Below, piece after piece: positions 8,695 through 17,684 of a stretch of 45,514 nucleotides of DNA. The number at the start of each line of letters is the position of its first letter. The stretch's first letter is position 1. The position numbers were made by a program, and so were the translations under genes. The DNA comes from Phocaeicola paurosaccharolyticus JCM 15092 (lineage in GTDB: Bacteria; Bacteroidota; Bacteroidia; Bacteroidales; Bacteroidaceae): assembly GCF_000613805.1 (NCBI RefSeq), contig NZ_BAJR01000027.1, forward strand, positions 1 through 45,514, written 5' to 3'. Under the pieces are notes generated by a model that did no database searches, was not told where the DNA came from, and worked only from the letters and a program-made list of their open reading frames with translations.

Positions 8695-10893
8695 TTATTT
8701 ATTTGGTAAAAGTCTTTCTAAATCACTTATTTTTTTCTTGTATTCAGCTATTTTTCGACGGATAGCTTCGTAATCAGTTTCATTTTTTTGAGTAGGCGGA
8801 GTATTAACAGATTCATCAGTTGAAGGTGACGAAGATTCTCCAGATGCTTTATCACCATCTCCATTTGGTACAGGGCGAATAGGACGTTCTTTTGGAGTAG
8901 AAAAGTCACCTCGTTTTACACCTATTAATGCATTATCAACTAAAACCATTGGTGGAATAAAGCCATATACGTCTGAACCTGTCTTGTATAAAACATTTCT
9001 TGCTTGTGTAACTGTAATATCCTTTTTGAGAGACTTCATTAATGCAATAGTACCAGTTACTATAGGCGCTGCCATACTTGTTCCATCAAAAGACTTAAAT
9101 GTACTATTAGGATATGAACTCAATATATCTTTGCCTGGGGCGGATATATCCGAGCATGGACCATAATTTGTGAAGTCTGTAGGATATAATCGTTTATCTA
9201 CTGCTGCAACAACTATAGCAGATGAGTTTCTGTTTTCTGGCGGTATGCTTGATAGGATGTCATCATTTCCGGCCGCAAATACAAGAATAGTATTTTTCTT
9301 AGCTGCTAACGAACATACCCTCGACCATAGTTTTTCTACATTTTTAAACTGTTGCCTTGCAATTTGGTCTTGATCTTCTACGGGTAGCTGATTCAAACCA
9401 GTAAATGAAGGGCCTATAGAGATGTTAACGACATCGACATCATGATGAATCGCATACATTACGCCAGCAACTAAAGCAGACAACGGACATTGCTTGTTAT
9501 CAAATACTTGAACAGGCATTAATTTACAATTCGGTGCGACACCTGATGCGCCTTTATTATAAAATTCTGAATTACCAGCAGCTAAGCCTGCCGTATGTGT
9601 TCCATGACCATCTCCTAAACTAAGTCTATTATCTTGTGTGAATACGTTATAAGCTTCAACAATTCGCCCACTGAACATTGGATGCGAAGATTGTATGCCA
9701 TCATCTACTACAGCAATCTTAACATCCGCTGAGCCTTTTGTTATTTGCCATGCTTTTTGTAAATGGATAGCATTAAGATGCCAACCAGGATTATCTGATT
9801 CTGTTCTCAAATTACCATGCAATTCATATATCTCTTCATCGAAAACAATGAAATCATGATTTGGTATCTTGCTGTTTATTGTTTTTCGTATTTGTTCTCT
9901 TTCATATTCTGGAATCTGAATAACAAGCAACTTTACTTCTTTGTCATAGCCAATAACAGAATAATTGTCTGTAGGATATGCCTTTTTAAAATCTTGAGCT
10001 AATGCGTCAATATTATCATTTTCATCTTCAAGAAAAAGGAACAATCTATTTGCTATTGTATTTGGAACACCAGGTTGTCTAATAATTGGTATTTCACTAC
10101 CACCCTCACCTAAAGTAGGAGCTACTACATTGCCATTTTCAGGCAATCTGCCATTGCCGTTTGTTATAGGGTGAATAAAGCCATTATCATCAACATGTCT
10201 GCCATCCGTTGTAGAAATTGTATCAATTGGTACAACCCCATTTACAGGATGGTTGAACCAAGAACATCCTCCACAACCTCTTAGAAACCATGATAAAAGC
10301 CACAATAAAAGTATGGTAATGAGTAACCATAGAAGCCATTTAAGGCATCCTTTTCCTGTGAATAAGCCTGTAAACCACAACCACCAACGTCTATACCAAG
10401 GAATGTTTTCTTCGTATAGAGCAGTGAATAATTTATTTGATGTTATTTGAGTTCCTAACGGATTAGTATTCCAACCTTTAAACTTATACCCTTTGTTGGG
10501 TGAAACGGACGGTATTTCTCCTAAATTTAAAGTAGAATTTGCCAATTTCTTTAAAGTAGAATTACCGACAATAACGCCATGTTTCCCGGAGTCAAAGCTA
10601 CAGGTAAAATATTCATCTGGCTCTTCTATAGGTGGAATGACAGGTGGAATTTCAGAAGGAATTATTGGCTGTTCTGGTTGAACATCAATTTCTTCCTTAA
10701 TGTATTTTGCGACAAAAGTAGTATCTGCATTTACTATGAAGTCAGAGAAAGAAGGTGACCAAGCATCAAATCTGTACCCGTCAGACACAACAATTTTTGG
10801 GAAATCGTTCAGCGTCAAACTTGTTCCTTCTGCTTTATTAATGCTTTTGTCTAGTTTAGATACTAATGAGCCATGGTCTCCTGGATCGAAGTA
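8695..10893 (-). CDS. Subtilisin-like S8 serine protease, membrane-anchored, with B-repeats (3' part of split gene)
   Basis: Numbering from the TTG at 10818: an InlB-type B-repeat (residues 1-40, extending upstream in frame), a Pro-rich linker, a second B-repeat (69-135), a Trp/Leu-rich transmembrane helix (about 158-180), a propeptide-like region and an S8 domain (345-620). The catalytic triad is intact: Asp372 (AVVDDGI), His405 (GDGHGTHTAG), Ser581 (DGTSMAAP), with oxyanion Asn518 (AAGND). The C-terminal tail is low-complexity. The open frame reaches back to about 10893 without an ATG, and its first residues (FDPGDHGSLVS) are the canonical start of a B-repeat. That beginning belongs directly after YKIT of the upstream frame, so this and 10863-11396 are one gene broken by one missing base. 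The protease domain is predicted on one side of the membrane and the B-repeats on the other. Confidence 0.88.
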   Translation of the reverse strand, partial: YFDPGDHGSLVSKLDKSINKAEGTSLTLNDFPKIVVSDGYRFDAWSPSFSDFIVNADTTFVAKYIKEEIDVQPEQPIIPSEIPPVIPPIEEPDEYFTCSFDSGKHGVIVGNSTLKKLANSTLNLGEIPSVSPNKGYKFKGWNTNPLGTQITSNKLFTALYEENIPWYRRWWLWFTGLFTGKGCLKWLLWLLITILLLWLLSWFLRGCGGCSWFNHPVNGVVPIDTISTTDGRHVDDNGFIHPITNGNGRLPENGNVVAPTLGEGGSEIPIIRQPGVPNTIANRLFLFLEDENDNIDALAQDFKKAYPTDNYSVIGYDKEVKLLVIQIPEYEREQIRKTINSKIPNHDFIVFDEEIYELHGNLRTESDNPGWHLNAIHLQKAWQITKGSADVKIAVVDDGIQSSHPMFSGRIVEAYNVFTQDNRLSLGDGHGTHTAGLAAGNSEFYNKGASGVAPNCKLMPVQVFDNKQCPLSALVAGVMYAIHHDVDVVNISIGPSFTGLNQLPVEDQDQIARQQFKNVEKLWSRVCSLAAKKNTILVFAAGNDDILSSIPPENRNSSAIVVAAVDKRLYPTDFTNYGPCSDISAPGKDILSSYPNSTFKSFDGTSMAAPIVTGTIALMKSLKKDITVTQARNVLYKTGSDVYGFIPPMVLVDNALIGVKRGDFSTPKERPIRPVPNGDGDKASGESSSPSTDESVNTPPTQKNETDYEAIRRKIAEYKKKISDLERLLPNK

Positions 10894-11396
10894 ATTTTAT
10901 ACCTCTTTATTTCTTCATATTCATGAATGATCGATCCAACAACCTTGTGCTGCTTTGTGTCTGGAGTCATTCCCCAAGCAACCAAATAAACTTTATTGTC
11001 GCAACAATAAACTCTAGATTCATCAATATACTTGATAGAAGCAGCCAATATCTGAAGATCTTCACCATTGAGTTTCACAACAGAAGATCTATATATCCGG
11101 ATTGTATCTTCAAGAATCGCTTTATATTTGTTCTGTTCTACTCCAGTAAGTTCTGTTATTCTAATTGGATGCTCAATCCATTTGTCAATATGCCAGCAAA
11201 TTTGGTCTTCATCCTCCAAGTATTCTGGCGTAGACAAGAAATGTTGATAATCAGTGGGGATAGAACGTTTGACCACACTAAAAACACTATCATAACGTTT
11301 ATATATCGGGTCATGACCTATACCTTGTATATCAGTGAAGTCGGAAACTTCTGTATAACAAAGCTTTTGTTTTCCAAAAAATGTATGTCCTGCCAT
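10863..11396 (-). CDS. N-terminal part of the split S8 protease gene
   Basis: This frame of 177 residues starts at MAGHTFFGKQ just after the SrfC-like gene (stop at 11399). It contains a mixed alpha/beta domain I do not recognise and ends with YKITSIQETMAH. The first four of these residues are the usual beginning of an InlB B-repeat (YKITFDxGxHG), whose continuation FDPGDHG is found in the overlapping frame that leads into the protease. One inserted base near 10888 would fuse the two into a protein of about 900 residues. No slippery heptamer is visible there, so programmed frameshifting is unlikely. The N-terminal domain may link the protease to the SrfB/SrfC-like pair. It could still be expressed as a separate small protein. 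Confidence 0.7.
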   Translation of the reverse strand: MAGHTFFGKQKLCYTEVSDFTDIQGIGHDPIYKRYDSVFSVVKRSIPTDYQHFLSTPEYLEDEDQICWHIDKWIEHPIRITELTGVEQNKYKAILEDTIRIYRSSVVKLNGEDLQILAASIKYIDESRVYCCDNKVYLVAWGMTPDTKQHKVVGSIIHEYEEIKRYKITSIQETMAH

Positions 11397-11398
11397 AT

Positions 11399-14206
11399 TT
11401 ATTTGTATAAGAGTTCACAAGTATCAACTAGTTCCTTAATTTTTGCATTTGCTATGGGGTCAACCTGAGATATATCACTTGCGTATAATAGACCAATAGT
11501 AACTAGATTTTCCCATCTTTGGAAATTATCCCAAAGCGGTAACTTTAGTAAGGTGCTATTATCAATAGCATCAATATTAGCTGCATCATCAAACGCTTTA
11601 AGAGCCTGCAGAAGAGGCTGAGGTTTTCTATCAGTGTACCAAGCAGACGAAGATAAATCAACTTTAATATTACATTTATTAGCCTTTGCTTTAATGCTTT
11701 CAACTTCATCATTATTGATGTAATTTCGGCCCACAGAACTTATAAAATTATTCAGGGTCAATGCGGCATAATCAGCAACGGCATTTGGCTGTTCGTTCAA
11801 ACTGAACACTTTGCAATATCTATCAATTCGTTCTGAAATAATTCTCTTTATATTTAATTTTTTCAATAGCGCGGCCAACATAAAAATGACATCTTCAGAA
11901 TGAGGTAGCATTGGCTCCAAAACTTTCACTTGGTTATTTATGAAAGAATTCCAATAATCAATAATATGCTTGGTTAAAACATCTGCAACAGTCGTCAAAG
12001 TTTCAGTTTCGCTTGAAACGACTTCTGAAATTGTACAACCACGTTCTTTTAATGCTTCTTCTAACCTTGGCTCATCACATCCAAAAAAGTCGCATAATTT
12101 CTGAATATTAGTTGCTTTATTATCAGTAGAATCAATACCTACTTGTTTACGTATAAAGTTAATAATTGAAAAATCCTTTGGTGTGTCAGAATGACAAATA
12201 ATTATATCATAAGCAATATCTCGTAGGTCTCCTACAGGAATCATAAGATTGTCAATTATTCTTCCAAACACTTCAGGTCTTTCTCCGACACTAAGCATTA
12301 ATGACATCCTAATGTCACTAGCAATACGCTTAACTTTCTGATTTTTTGCATCCTTATCTTCTGGTTCAAAATAGACAGAAAGAGTGTTATACATATCTTC
12401 TTTGATATTTTGTAACTGCGCTAAATATTTCTTTTTTCTAGCTTCATCTAGTACGCTTGCAATGCAATCTAAATTCCTTATTATGGCCTTTGAGCCATCA
12501 TTATTTAATGTTGCTACGTCGTCCCATGTATGTTCAGGATTTGCAAAGTGCTTCCTCACAAAATCATTTTGTAAGAAACTTTTTCTTAGGTTTTTGAAAT
12601 AATCTGGATAGTCTGAATAATTATGAATAGATTTTTCTTCAGATTTTATAGTTCCATCACTGTAGCCATCAAATAAATTATTTTTACCAGACCAGTAGAA
12701 GTCACGCAATGGATAAATATTTTGGAATGATGCTGATGTGAATATACCACCAGGTTTAACCCAATCATCCAACCAACGATTAGGTTTTATAATCTCAGGG
12801 AATACCGTGTTAAAGCGGTTCCAGTGAGAATCGAGTTTATCAATAGTGGATGGAGAATCCGTTTTTGTTTTCTCTAAATCAATATTAAATTTTGTTGCTA
12901 CAAAAAACAATGGAGCTATACCGTTTGTATTGCTTAGCATCTCAGCACGGTCTTGTGATGTATTACCAATATTATCTTCAATCCAACTATTGATAGTTTC
13001 ACCAATCGTAGCTTCAGCCTTCTGATCGTTGTGGTGACAAAAAAGGACACTACTTATTCGTAATGAACGAGAATATTTATTAAAAAGGTAAGCTACTTTT
13101 CCGCGACGAAGAATTTTAGGCAGTACAGTTTTGATATCCTGCTCTTTATATTTTTCACGAGAACGAGCACCAGGAAAGTCCAATAAATCCAATTTGTGTA
13201 GAAATTTTCTTTCATTTGCTACTGATGTAGGTAATTCAAATGTTAATTCAGCAATCAAGGCTGAAAGATTTCCCTTGTGAAAATCATGAGCTAATATATT
13301 ACCGTTACTATCTAAAATATCTGTATATATTTCATCATTTCCTGTTTCTATTTGTACGCCGCAAACGGTATCAAGCCATTCTATTTTGAGAAGAGTGCCT
13401 TTGTCTCTTAAAACAGTATCAAAGGGAATATAAACCTCAGTTTGAAAGTTGATTTTTTTGTATTCATTTATCAATACACAAAACAATTTACTGAGTTCAG
13501 TATTTTTATTCCAAAGAAGACTAAAAATATCCACCCATTTGTCGTAGGAAACAAATTGAATAATAGGTGAGACTATTTTACAGAAATTTGACTGATTAAT
13601 ACTTGAAGCAGCGTTACCGATTACATCATGAAGATAATCACTGATGTCTTTAATGTCATCTTCTTCAATTTCATTTTGTTGAACAATGTGTGAAGCCCAA
13701 TGATTACTGATACTCTCTAACGATTTGTTTATGTCATCATATTTCAACACATTATCTTGATTAATTTTTATATCGTTGTAATACGAATCAGCTAAAAGAA
13801 GAATTATATCAACAACTGATAGGTTTCTGACTTTTACAAAATCTTTCATGGCATTACTGTCAGAAGCGATTGTAAAACGGGTAATTACACCAGTAGATTC
13901 TACCTTAGAATTATTACCTCCACTGGGATTGAGGTCATCTATAAAACTATATGATTTCCCTGCATTGGTAATGACAAAAGGTGAATCGGGTGAAGACAAC
14001 AAACTACTCATCAAGTAAGATTTACCCACTTGACTCTCTCCATAAGCAGCTGCCGAGCAGTTTTCGCCAAGAGCAGAACGAATTCGTCTTATTTTTCGAC
14101 GATATTCCTTAAATACATCATAAGGAAAAGACTCCTTACCATATTCTTTAGCCCATGCTATTGATTGATCAATCAATTTTATATGTTTGTTAATATCTTG
14201 TATCAT
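11399..14206 (-). CDS. SrfC-like large P-loop GTPase
   Basis: About 935 residues are encoded from MIQDINKHIK. I prefer this ATG because it follows GGAGAAGAG closely, while upstream starts would overlap the SrfB-like gene. The Walker A motif GESQVGKS lies near residues 56-63 and a G3-like LLDFPGARSR follows in the large GTPase region. The long helical C-terminal half resembles the putative virulence factor SrfC family, in which dynamin-like GTPases are encoded next to SrfB. No transmembrane helix is obvious. The gene follows the SrfB-like gene by about 20 nt. By analogy it probably hydrolyses GTP in complex with the actin-fold partner. The physiological role of Srf proteins is not established. 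Confidence 0.72.
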   Translation of the reverse strand: MIQDINKHIKLIDQSIAWAKEYGKESFPYDVFKEYRRKIRRIRSALGENCSAAAYGESQVGKSYLMSSLLSSPDSPFVITNAGKSYSFIDDLNPSGGNNSKVESTGVITRFTIASDSNAMKDFVKVRNLSVVDIILLLADSYYNDIKINQDNVLKYDDINKSLESISNHWASHIVQQNEIEEDDIKDISDYLHDVIGNAASSINQSNFCKIVSPIIQFVSYDKWVDIFSLLWNKNTELSKLFCVLINEYKKINFQTEVYIPFDTVLRDKGTLLKIEWLDTVCGVQIETGNDEIYTDILDSNGNILAHDFHKGNLSALIAELTFELPTSVANERKFLHKLDLLDFPGARSREKYKEQDIKTVLPKILRRGKVAYLFNKYSRSLRISSVLFCHHNDQKAEATIGETINSWIEDNIGNTSQDRAEMLSNTNGIAPLFFVATKFNIDLEKTKTDSPSTIDKLDSHWNRFNTVFPEIIKPNRWLDDWVKPGGIFTSASFQNIYPLRDFYWSGKNNLFDGYSDGTIKSEEKSIHNYSDYPDYFKNLRKSFLQNDFVRKHFANPEHTWDDVATLNNDGSKAIIRNLDCIASVLDEARKKKYLAQLQNIKEDMYNTLSVYFEPEDKDAKNQKVKRIASDIRMSLMLSVGERPEVFGRIIDNLMIPVGDLRDIAYDIIICHSDTPKDFSIINFIRKQVGIDSTDNKATNIQKLCDFFGCDEPRLEEALKERGCTISEVVSSETETLTTVADVLTKHIIDYWNSFINNQVKVLEPMLPHSEDVIFMLAALLKKLNIKRIISERIDRYCKVFSLNEQPNAVADYAALTLNNFISSVGRNYINNDEVESIKAKANKCNIKVDLSSSAWYTDRKPQPLLQALKAFDDAANIDAIDNSTLLKLPLWDNFQRWENLVTIGLLYASDISQVDPIANAKIKELVDTCELLYK

Positions 14207-14225
14207 ATTACTCTTCTCCAATAAT

Positions 14226-17200
14226 TTAGAAATCAAAAGCGCCAGAATCAAGCCAATACTGTTCATCAACGCCAAGACTTTGAATGTGAATCTCTAGGTT
14301 GCTATCAAGAATATCTTCTCCATTACGATCAACAATAGATACAATTTCAAGATTTTCTTTGTCCTCTGCATCTCTTTCTATTGTAATTTTGAAAGGCATT
14401 TTCTTCTTGAGTGTATTTAGAGCTTCATTTACTAATCCTAGAACTTTAGCATCAGTTGGACATTCTTCATTACTTAAAATAGCCTTTTTTCTTATTTTGT
14501 CAGCAATCTTATATCTGTTATAATCAATTGAATATAAGGCTCTGCAAGGATAAGAATCCATACCGACCTGCCGAACATTAAGAATTTCAGGAATATTGCT
14601 TACTGTTAAGTCACCTCTATTTTTATCTGGAGTGATAAAGTATTCAATCGGTTGTCCTTCTCTTGATGCTTCTATGAAGTTTACGGTTGATTTTAGATTC
14701 TTTTTCAATGAATCTAAGTTTATTATAAACTTATTCAAATTTGATAACTCAGAGGCATAGTGACCTATAACTCCACCCATAGCTACAATTGTTTTGACGT
14801 TTTTTATGTAGCCAGTATTTTCTCCGAATGGATACCAATCACCAACGTAATAATCGTTTAGTACAATCAGTCTGTTTGGAGATACAGAATAATATTTTAA
14901 GAAAATGTCTCGAATAGCAGGCAATGATGCAGGTCTACCTGAAAGCAAAACTACGTCACATGCATATGAATACATGATAGTAGCTACTTTCTTTAAAAGT
15001 GGCTCAAACTCTTTCTGTACTATGGTTGAAACAGACTGTTTATCAAACTTCCATGCTAGCTGTCTAACATCAATATTTAATTTCTCCTTAAATCCCTCTA
15101 TAACAGATTCATTAGGTGGACATTCAGAGAACACATCAGAATATTTTACTAAACAATCTTTACTATTTCTCTTAAGTAATTCAAGGAAATGACACATTAG
15201 TGGAACAGAATATTGTATATTAAAATCTTTCCTGAGAACTCTGTCCGCAATTGTTTGTCCATTGTAATCCTCCCCAAAAAAGTTCTTCATTTTTTGGCGA
15301 TATTCTTTTGTGGAATTCAGCCTTAGTTCATTCCTGAAGGCACTATTTTCATCAAGAATCAATATGTTTTTTATTAGAGCATAAAGCATGTCATCTCCTG
15401 CGAAGTAGAAGCTATCATAAAATTTTGGATCAGGAGTAATTGTTGTGACGTCGCCTTTAATATATGAATATTTGCTTATCATTAAATCCGTAGTTCCTGC
15501 TCCAATATCTAGTGAGCCAACCGTAATTGTAGGTTGATTGTCTTTATCCTCTATTTTACCATAAAGATTAAAGAACTCACTGCAACACCCTTTATATTTA
15601 TGACCAACTTCTCCATACATATAGACTAACTGAGAGCATGTAGCTTCATCATAGTACCAAATACCATCATCATCTTTTTTTGACTGAATGGCAGGAATAA
15701 CATCTACGGATTTTCCTGGCTTAAGATTTTCAGAAGGGTCTGAATAGTCAAAATTATCCAAAAGAATTACAGCATCTTTTGCACAATGGACAAGAGCTTC
15801 ACGTTCAACTTTTGACATTGCTGTAGGACAAGTTACAATAATTCTACGAACCTTTCTTGGTATGGAAGGTTTTCCAAATCCTGTTCGATTAGAACGATGC
15901 GTTTCTCCATTTATCTGAGTCTTTGCCTGTACAAGCATCTCTAAAAAAGAAAATGTCATAAGAGAACGGCGTGAATAATGAAATGAACTGCCGCTATTCC
16001 CAGTTATATCAAGAGAACCATCACTTTTTAACTGGTTTGTTATACCTCTAAGATTTAGTATATGATCATCAGTCTCTTTTTTCAATACCAAATATTTCCA
16101 TTCTTCTTTATTTGGTCGCCAATCCCATAAGTACCGTTTGGGGCTAGAATATGTCGAAAGTGATTCTGCGTCATCAACATTATTAGTAGCAAGATGAATC
16201 AAGCTATTGGCTTCTTGCCCTAGACGTATTAAACTAGGGTATACAAATTGTTTGCTATCTTTTATTCCAAAATCGCCAAAATTCACCTTTCGGAATGCAA
16301 GACGCATATCAAAAGGTTCATCATATTTATTTATATCGATTGTACCATTAATTTCTTTTATAAAATTAGTGTAGTCAATAAGTTCTAGTTGACGAACTTG
16401 ATTGAAGTTCGTATTGTCTTCGATAAGCAAAGCCGTTGTCCTAGAGTTGCCGATATCAATAACCATGTCAACATCTTTAATCTCAACATCTGTATCTTTG
16501 AAGAGTTTGATTTTAGGGAAGATTTCCTTACTTGCAAGGTAATTTATTAAAAATGTGTATGATGCAACATATGACATACGTCTTATATTTGCGCCTCTGA
16601 TTTGAGATACTCTTTGGATTCCTGGATGCACAATATGAAGAAGATAATCATCTATATAGCTCCAATTATTTCCTGGAGAGCAATAATCCATTAAATAGAA
16701 CTCGTTGCTACAAAGCTCAAAGTCCATATCTTCTCTGAACTTGTCTGGGAAAATAGGACATTCATTGTATTCGTCATTTTCATATTTAGCCTTTGTGTCA
16801 AAAGCAAGAATGATATTATACAGCTTTGTTCCTTTTTCCTCCCCTAGAGGAATCATCTTAAAACGAGCCCAATTAAGAGGCCCAAATTTGAAGCGTTTAG
16901 GAGTACGCTTAAAGAAGTAAGGGATAGGAAGCCAGACATTTTCGAAACAAGATAATTTATTATCTCTATCAGAAAAGGTCATATTGAATATGTCACCTTT
17001 AATTCCTGTACAATTCACTTCGTCAACACGAAGTGGAAGAATGTCATCGTTTTTTAAGTCGTTGACATCAATTTCAATAGAAGGGTCATTTAAATAACCA
17101 CCCTTGTGTAATTTCAATTTATTGTAATAAACACATTCATCCTCTGTCCTTAATTCATAGACAGGGTCTAAGCGCCACTCTCCATTGTCAGTGTCATACC

Positions 17201-17303
17201 ATTCATGGTACCACATCTTAAACTTTTCCTGAGTATTAATACTCAATTTGAAAGTCATTATCTGTATGCCAGAATTTGCTATAAGAGTATGTTCTGTCGG
17301 CAT
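14226..17303 (-). CDS. SrfB-like actin/Hsp70-fold ATPase, first gene of the operon
   Basis: This 1025-residue protein has a beta-rich N-terminal region of about 275 residues, then an ASKHA (actin/Hsp70) nucleotide-binding fold. The phosphate-1 loop DIGNSRTTALL lies at 283-293, phosphate-2 DIGAGTTDL at 599-607 and an adenosine-type LLSGRPASLPAI further on. This combination matches the SrfB virulence-factor family. A second possible start, MTFKLSIN, lies 15 codons downstream at 17258 and cannot be excluded. It is the first gene of an eleven-gene operon and is preceded by a 140-nt leader and an invertible promoter segment. It probably acts as an ATP-dependent chaperone-like or filament-like partner of the SrfC-like GTPase. 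Confidence 0.78.
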   Translation of the reverse strand: MPTEHTLIANSGIQIMTFKLSINTQEKFKMWYHEWYDTDNGEWRLDPVYELRTEDECVYYNKLKLHKGGYLNDPSIEIDVNDLKNDDILPLRVDEVNCTGIKGDIFNMTFSDRDNKLSCFENVWLPIPYFFKRTPKRFKFGPLNWARFKMIPLGEEKGTKLYNIILAFDTKAKYENDEYNECPIFPDKFREDMDFELCSNEFYLMDYCSPGNNWSYIDDYLLHIVHPGIQRVSQIRGANIRRMSYVASYTFLINYLASKEIFPKIKLFKDTDVEIKDVDMVIDIGNSRTTALLIEDNTNFNQVRQLELIDYTNFIKEINGTIDINKYDEPFDMRLAFRKVNFGDFGIKDSKQFVYPSLIRLGQEANSLIHLATNNVDDAESLSTYSSPKRYLWDWRPNKEEWKYLVLKKETDDHILNLRGITNQLKSDGSLDITGNSGSSFHYSRRSLMTFSFLEMLVQAKTQINGETHRSNRTGFGKPSIPRKVRRIIVTCPTAMSKVEREALVHCAKDAVILLDNFDYSDPSENLKPGKSVDVIPAIQSKKDDDGIWYYDEATCSQLVYMYGEVGHKYKGCCSEFFNLYGKIEDKDNQPTITVGSLDIGAGTTDLMISKYSYIKGDVTTITPDPKFYDSFYFAGDDMLYALIKNILILDENSAFRNELRLNSTKEYRQKMKNFFGEDYNGQTIADRVLRKDFNIQYSVPLMCHFLELLKRNSKDCLVKYSDVFSECPPNESVIEGFKEKLNIDVRQLAWKFDKQSVSTIVQKEFEPLLKKVATIMYSYACDVVLLSGRPASLPAIRDIFLKYYSVSPNRLIVLNDYYVGDWYPFGENTGYIKNVKTIVAMGGVIGHYASELSNLNKFIINLDSLKKNLKSTVNFIEASREGQPIEYFITPDKNRGDLTVSNIPEILNVRQVGMDSYPCRALYSIDYNRYKIADKIRKKAILSNEECPTDAKVLGLVNEALNTLKKKMPFKITIERDAEDKENLEIVSIVDRNGEDILDSNLEIHIQSLGVDEQYWLDSGAFDF

Positions 17304-17444
17304 ATAGTCGTTAAATTTAAGGTGGTCTATAGCAACTCAGATTTGACCAGTTATCTTTGAGGCGTTGGAGAAGCTTTTGGATTGAACATTTTCCAATGAC
17401 AACGTCGTTTTTTCTCTTTAACTATTCTAACTAGTTTTGTTGAT

Positions 17445-17461
17445 AATCTCTTCGGAAGAGT
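17445..17461 (+). repeat. Left inverted repeat of invertible segment
   Basis: AATCTCTTCGGAAGAGT is the exact reverse complement of the repeat at 17621-17637. Each copy is itself nearly palindromic (CTCTTC-G-GAAGAG), as expected for a tyrosine-recombinase crossover core with arms. Confidence 0.9.
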
Positions 17462-17599
17462 TGGTCTGTTTTAAGAAACAGCTTGATTTTCTATGCTATA
17501 CAGCATATTTATGTTGCAATTCGCAAAACTTTTTTCATTAAAACACACATTTTCTAGTAGATTTCTTGTAAAATAGGAAGCCATAAGAAATAAAATAGG

Positions 17600-17607
17600 T
17601 AACTTTG
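17600..17607 (+). promoter_or_regulatory. Bacteroides -7 element inside the invertible segment (faces away from operon)
   Basis: TAACTTTG fits TAnnTTTG. The region 19-21 nt upstream lacks TTTG. In this orientation transcription would run rightward, through the right repeat and antisense to the recombinase gene. Confidence 0.6.
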
Positions 17608-17620
17608 TGGCGGATGATTG

Positions 17621-17637
17621 ACTCTTCCGAAGAGATT
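17621..17637 (-). repeat. Right inverted repeat of invertible segment
   Basis: ACTCTTCCGAAGAGATT is a perfect inverted copy of 17445-17461. It lies 47 nt from the end of the recombinase gene. Confidence 0.9.
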
Positions 17638-17684
17638 TTCTATTCTGATAAACAGTGTTTGAATGATACAAATTGAATGATTTC

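Larger units (their letters stand above)
17445..17637. promoter_or_regulatory. Invertible promoter segment upstream of the Srf-like operon
   Basis: A 193-bp segment is bounded by perfect 17-bp inverted repeats. It contains the only TAnnTTTG element in the 380-nt gap between the operon and the recombinase gene. In the orientation given, the element (17600-17607) points right, away from the operon and against the recombinase gene. Inversion would place it at about 17475-17482 on the minus strand, some 170 bp upstream of the SrfB-like start. Invertible promoters served by tyrosine recombinases are well known in Bacteroides capsule and surface loci. The segment also holds a small hairpin (ATGCTATACAGCAT). 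No convincing -33 TTTG is present, which lowers certainty about promoter strength. Confidence 0.8.

Noticed and set aside
10880..10900. Programmed -1 frameshift joining the protease halves
   Set aside because: No slippery X-XXY-YYZ heptamer allowing tRNA re-pairing is present; a plain one-base deletion fits better.
17471..17671. Short minus-strand open frame across the invertible segment
   Set aside because: It spans the right inverted repeat and would be broken by inversion; there is no start context or homology.
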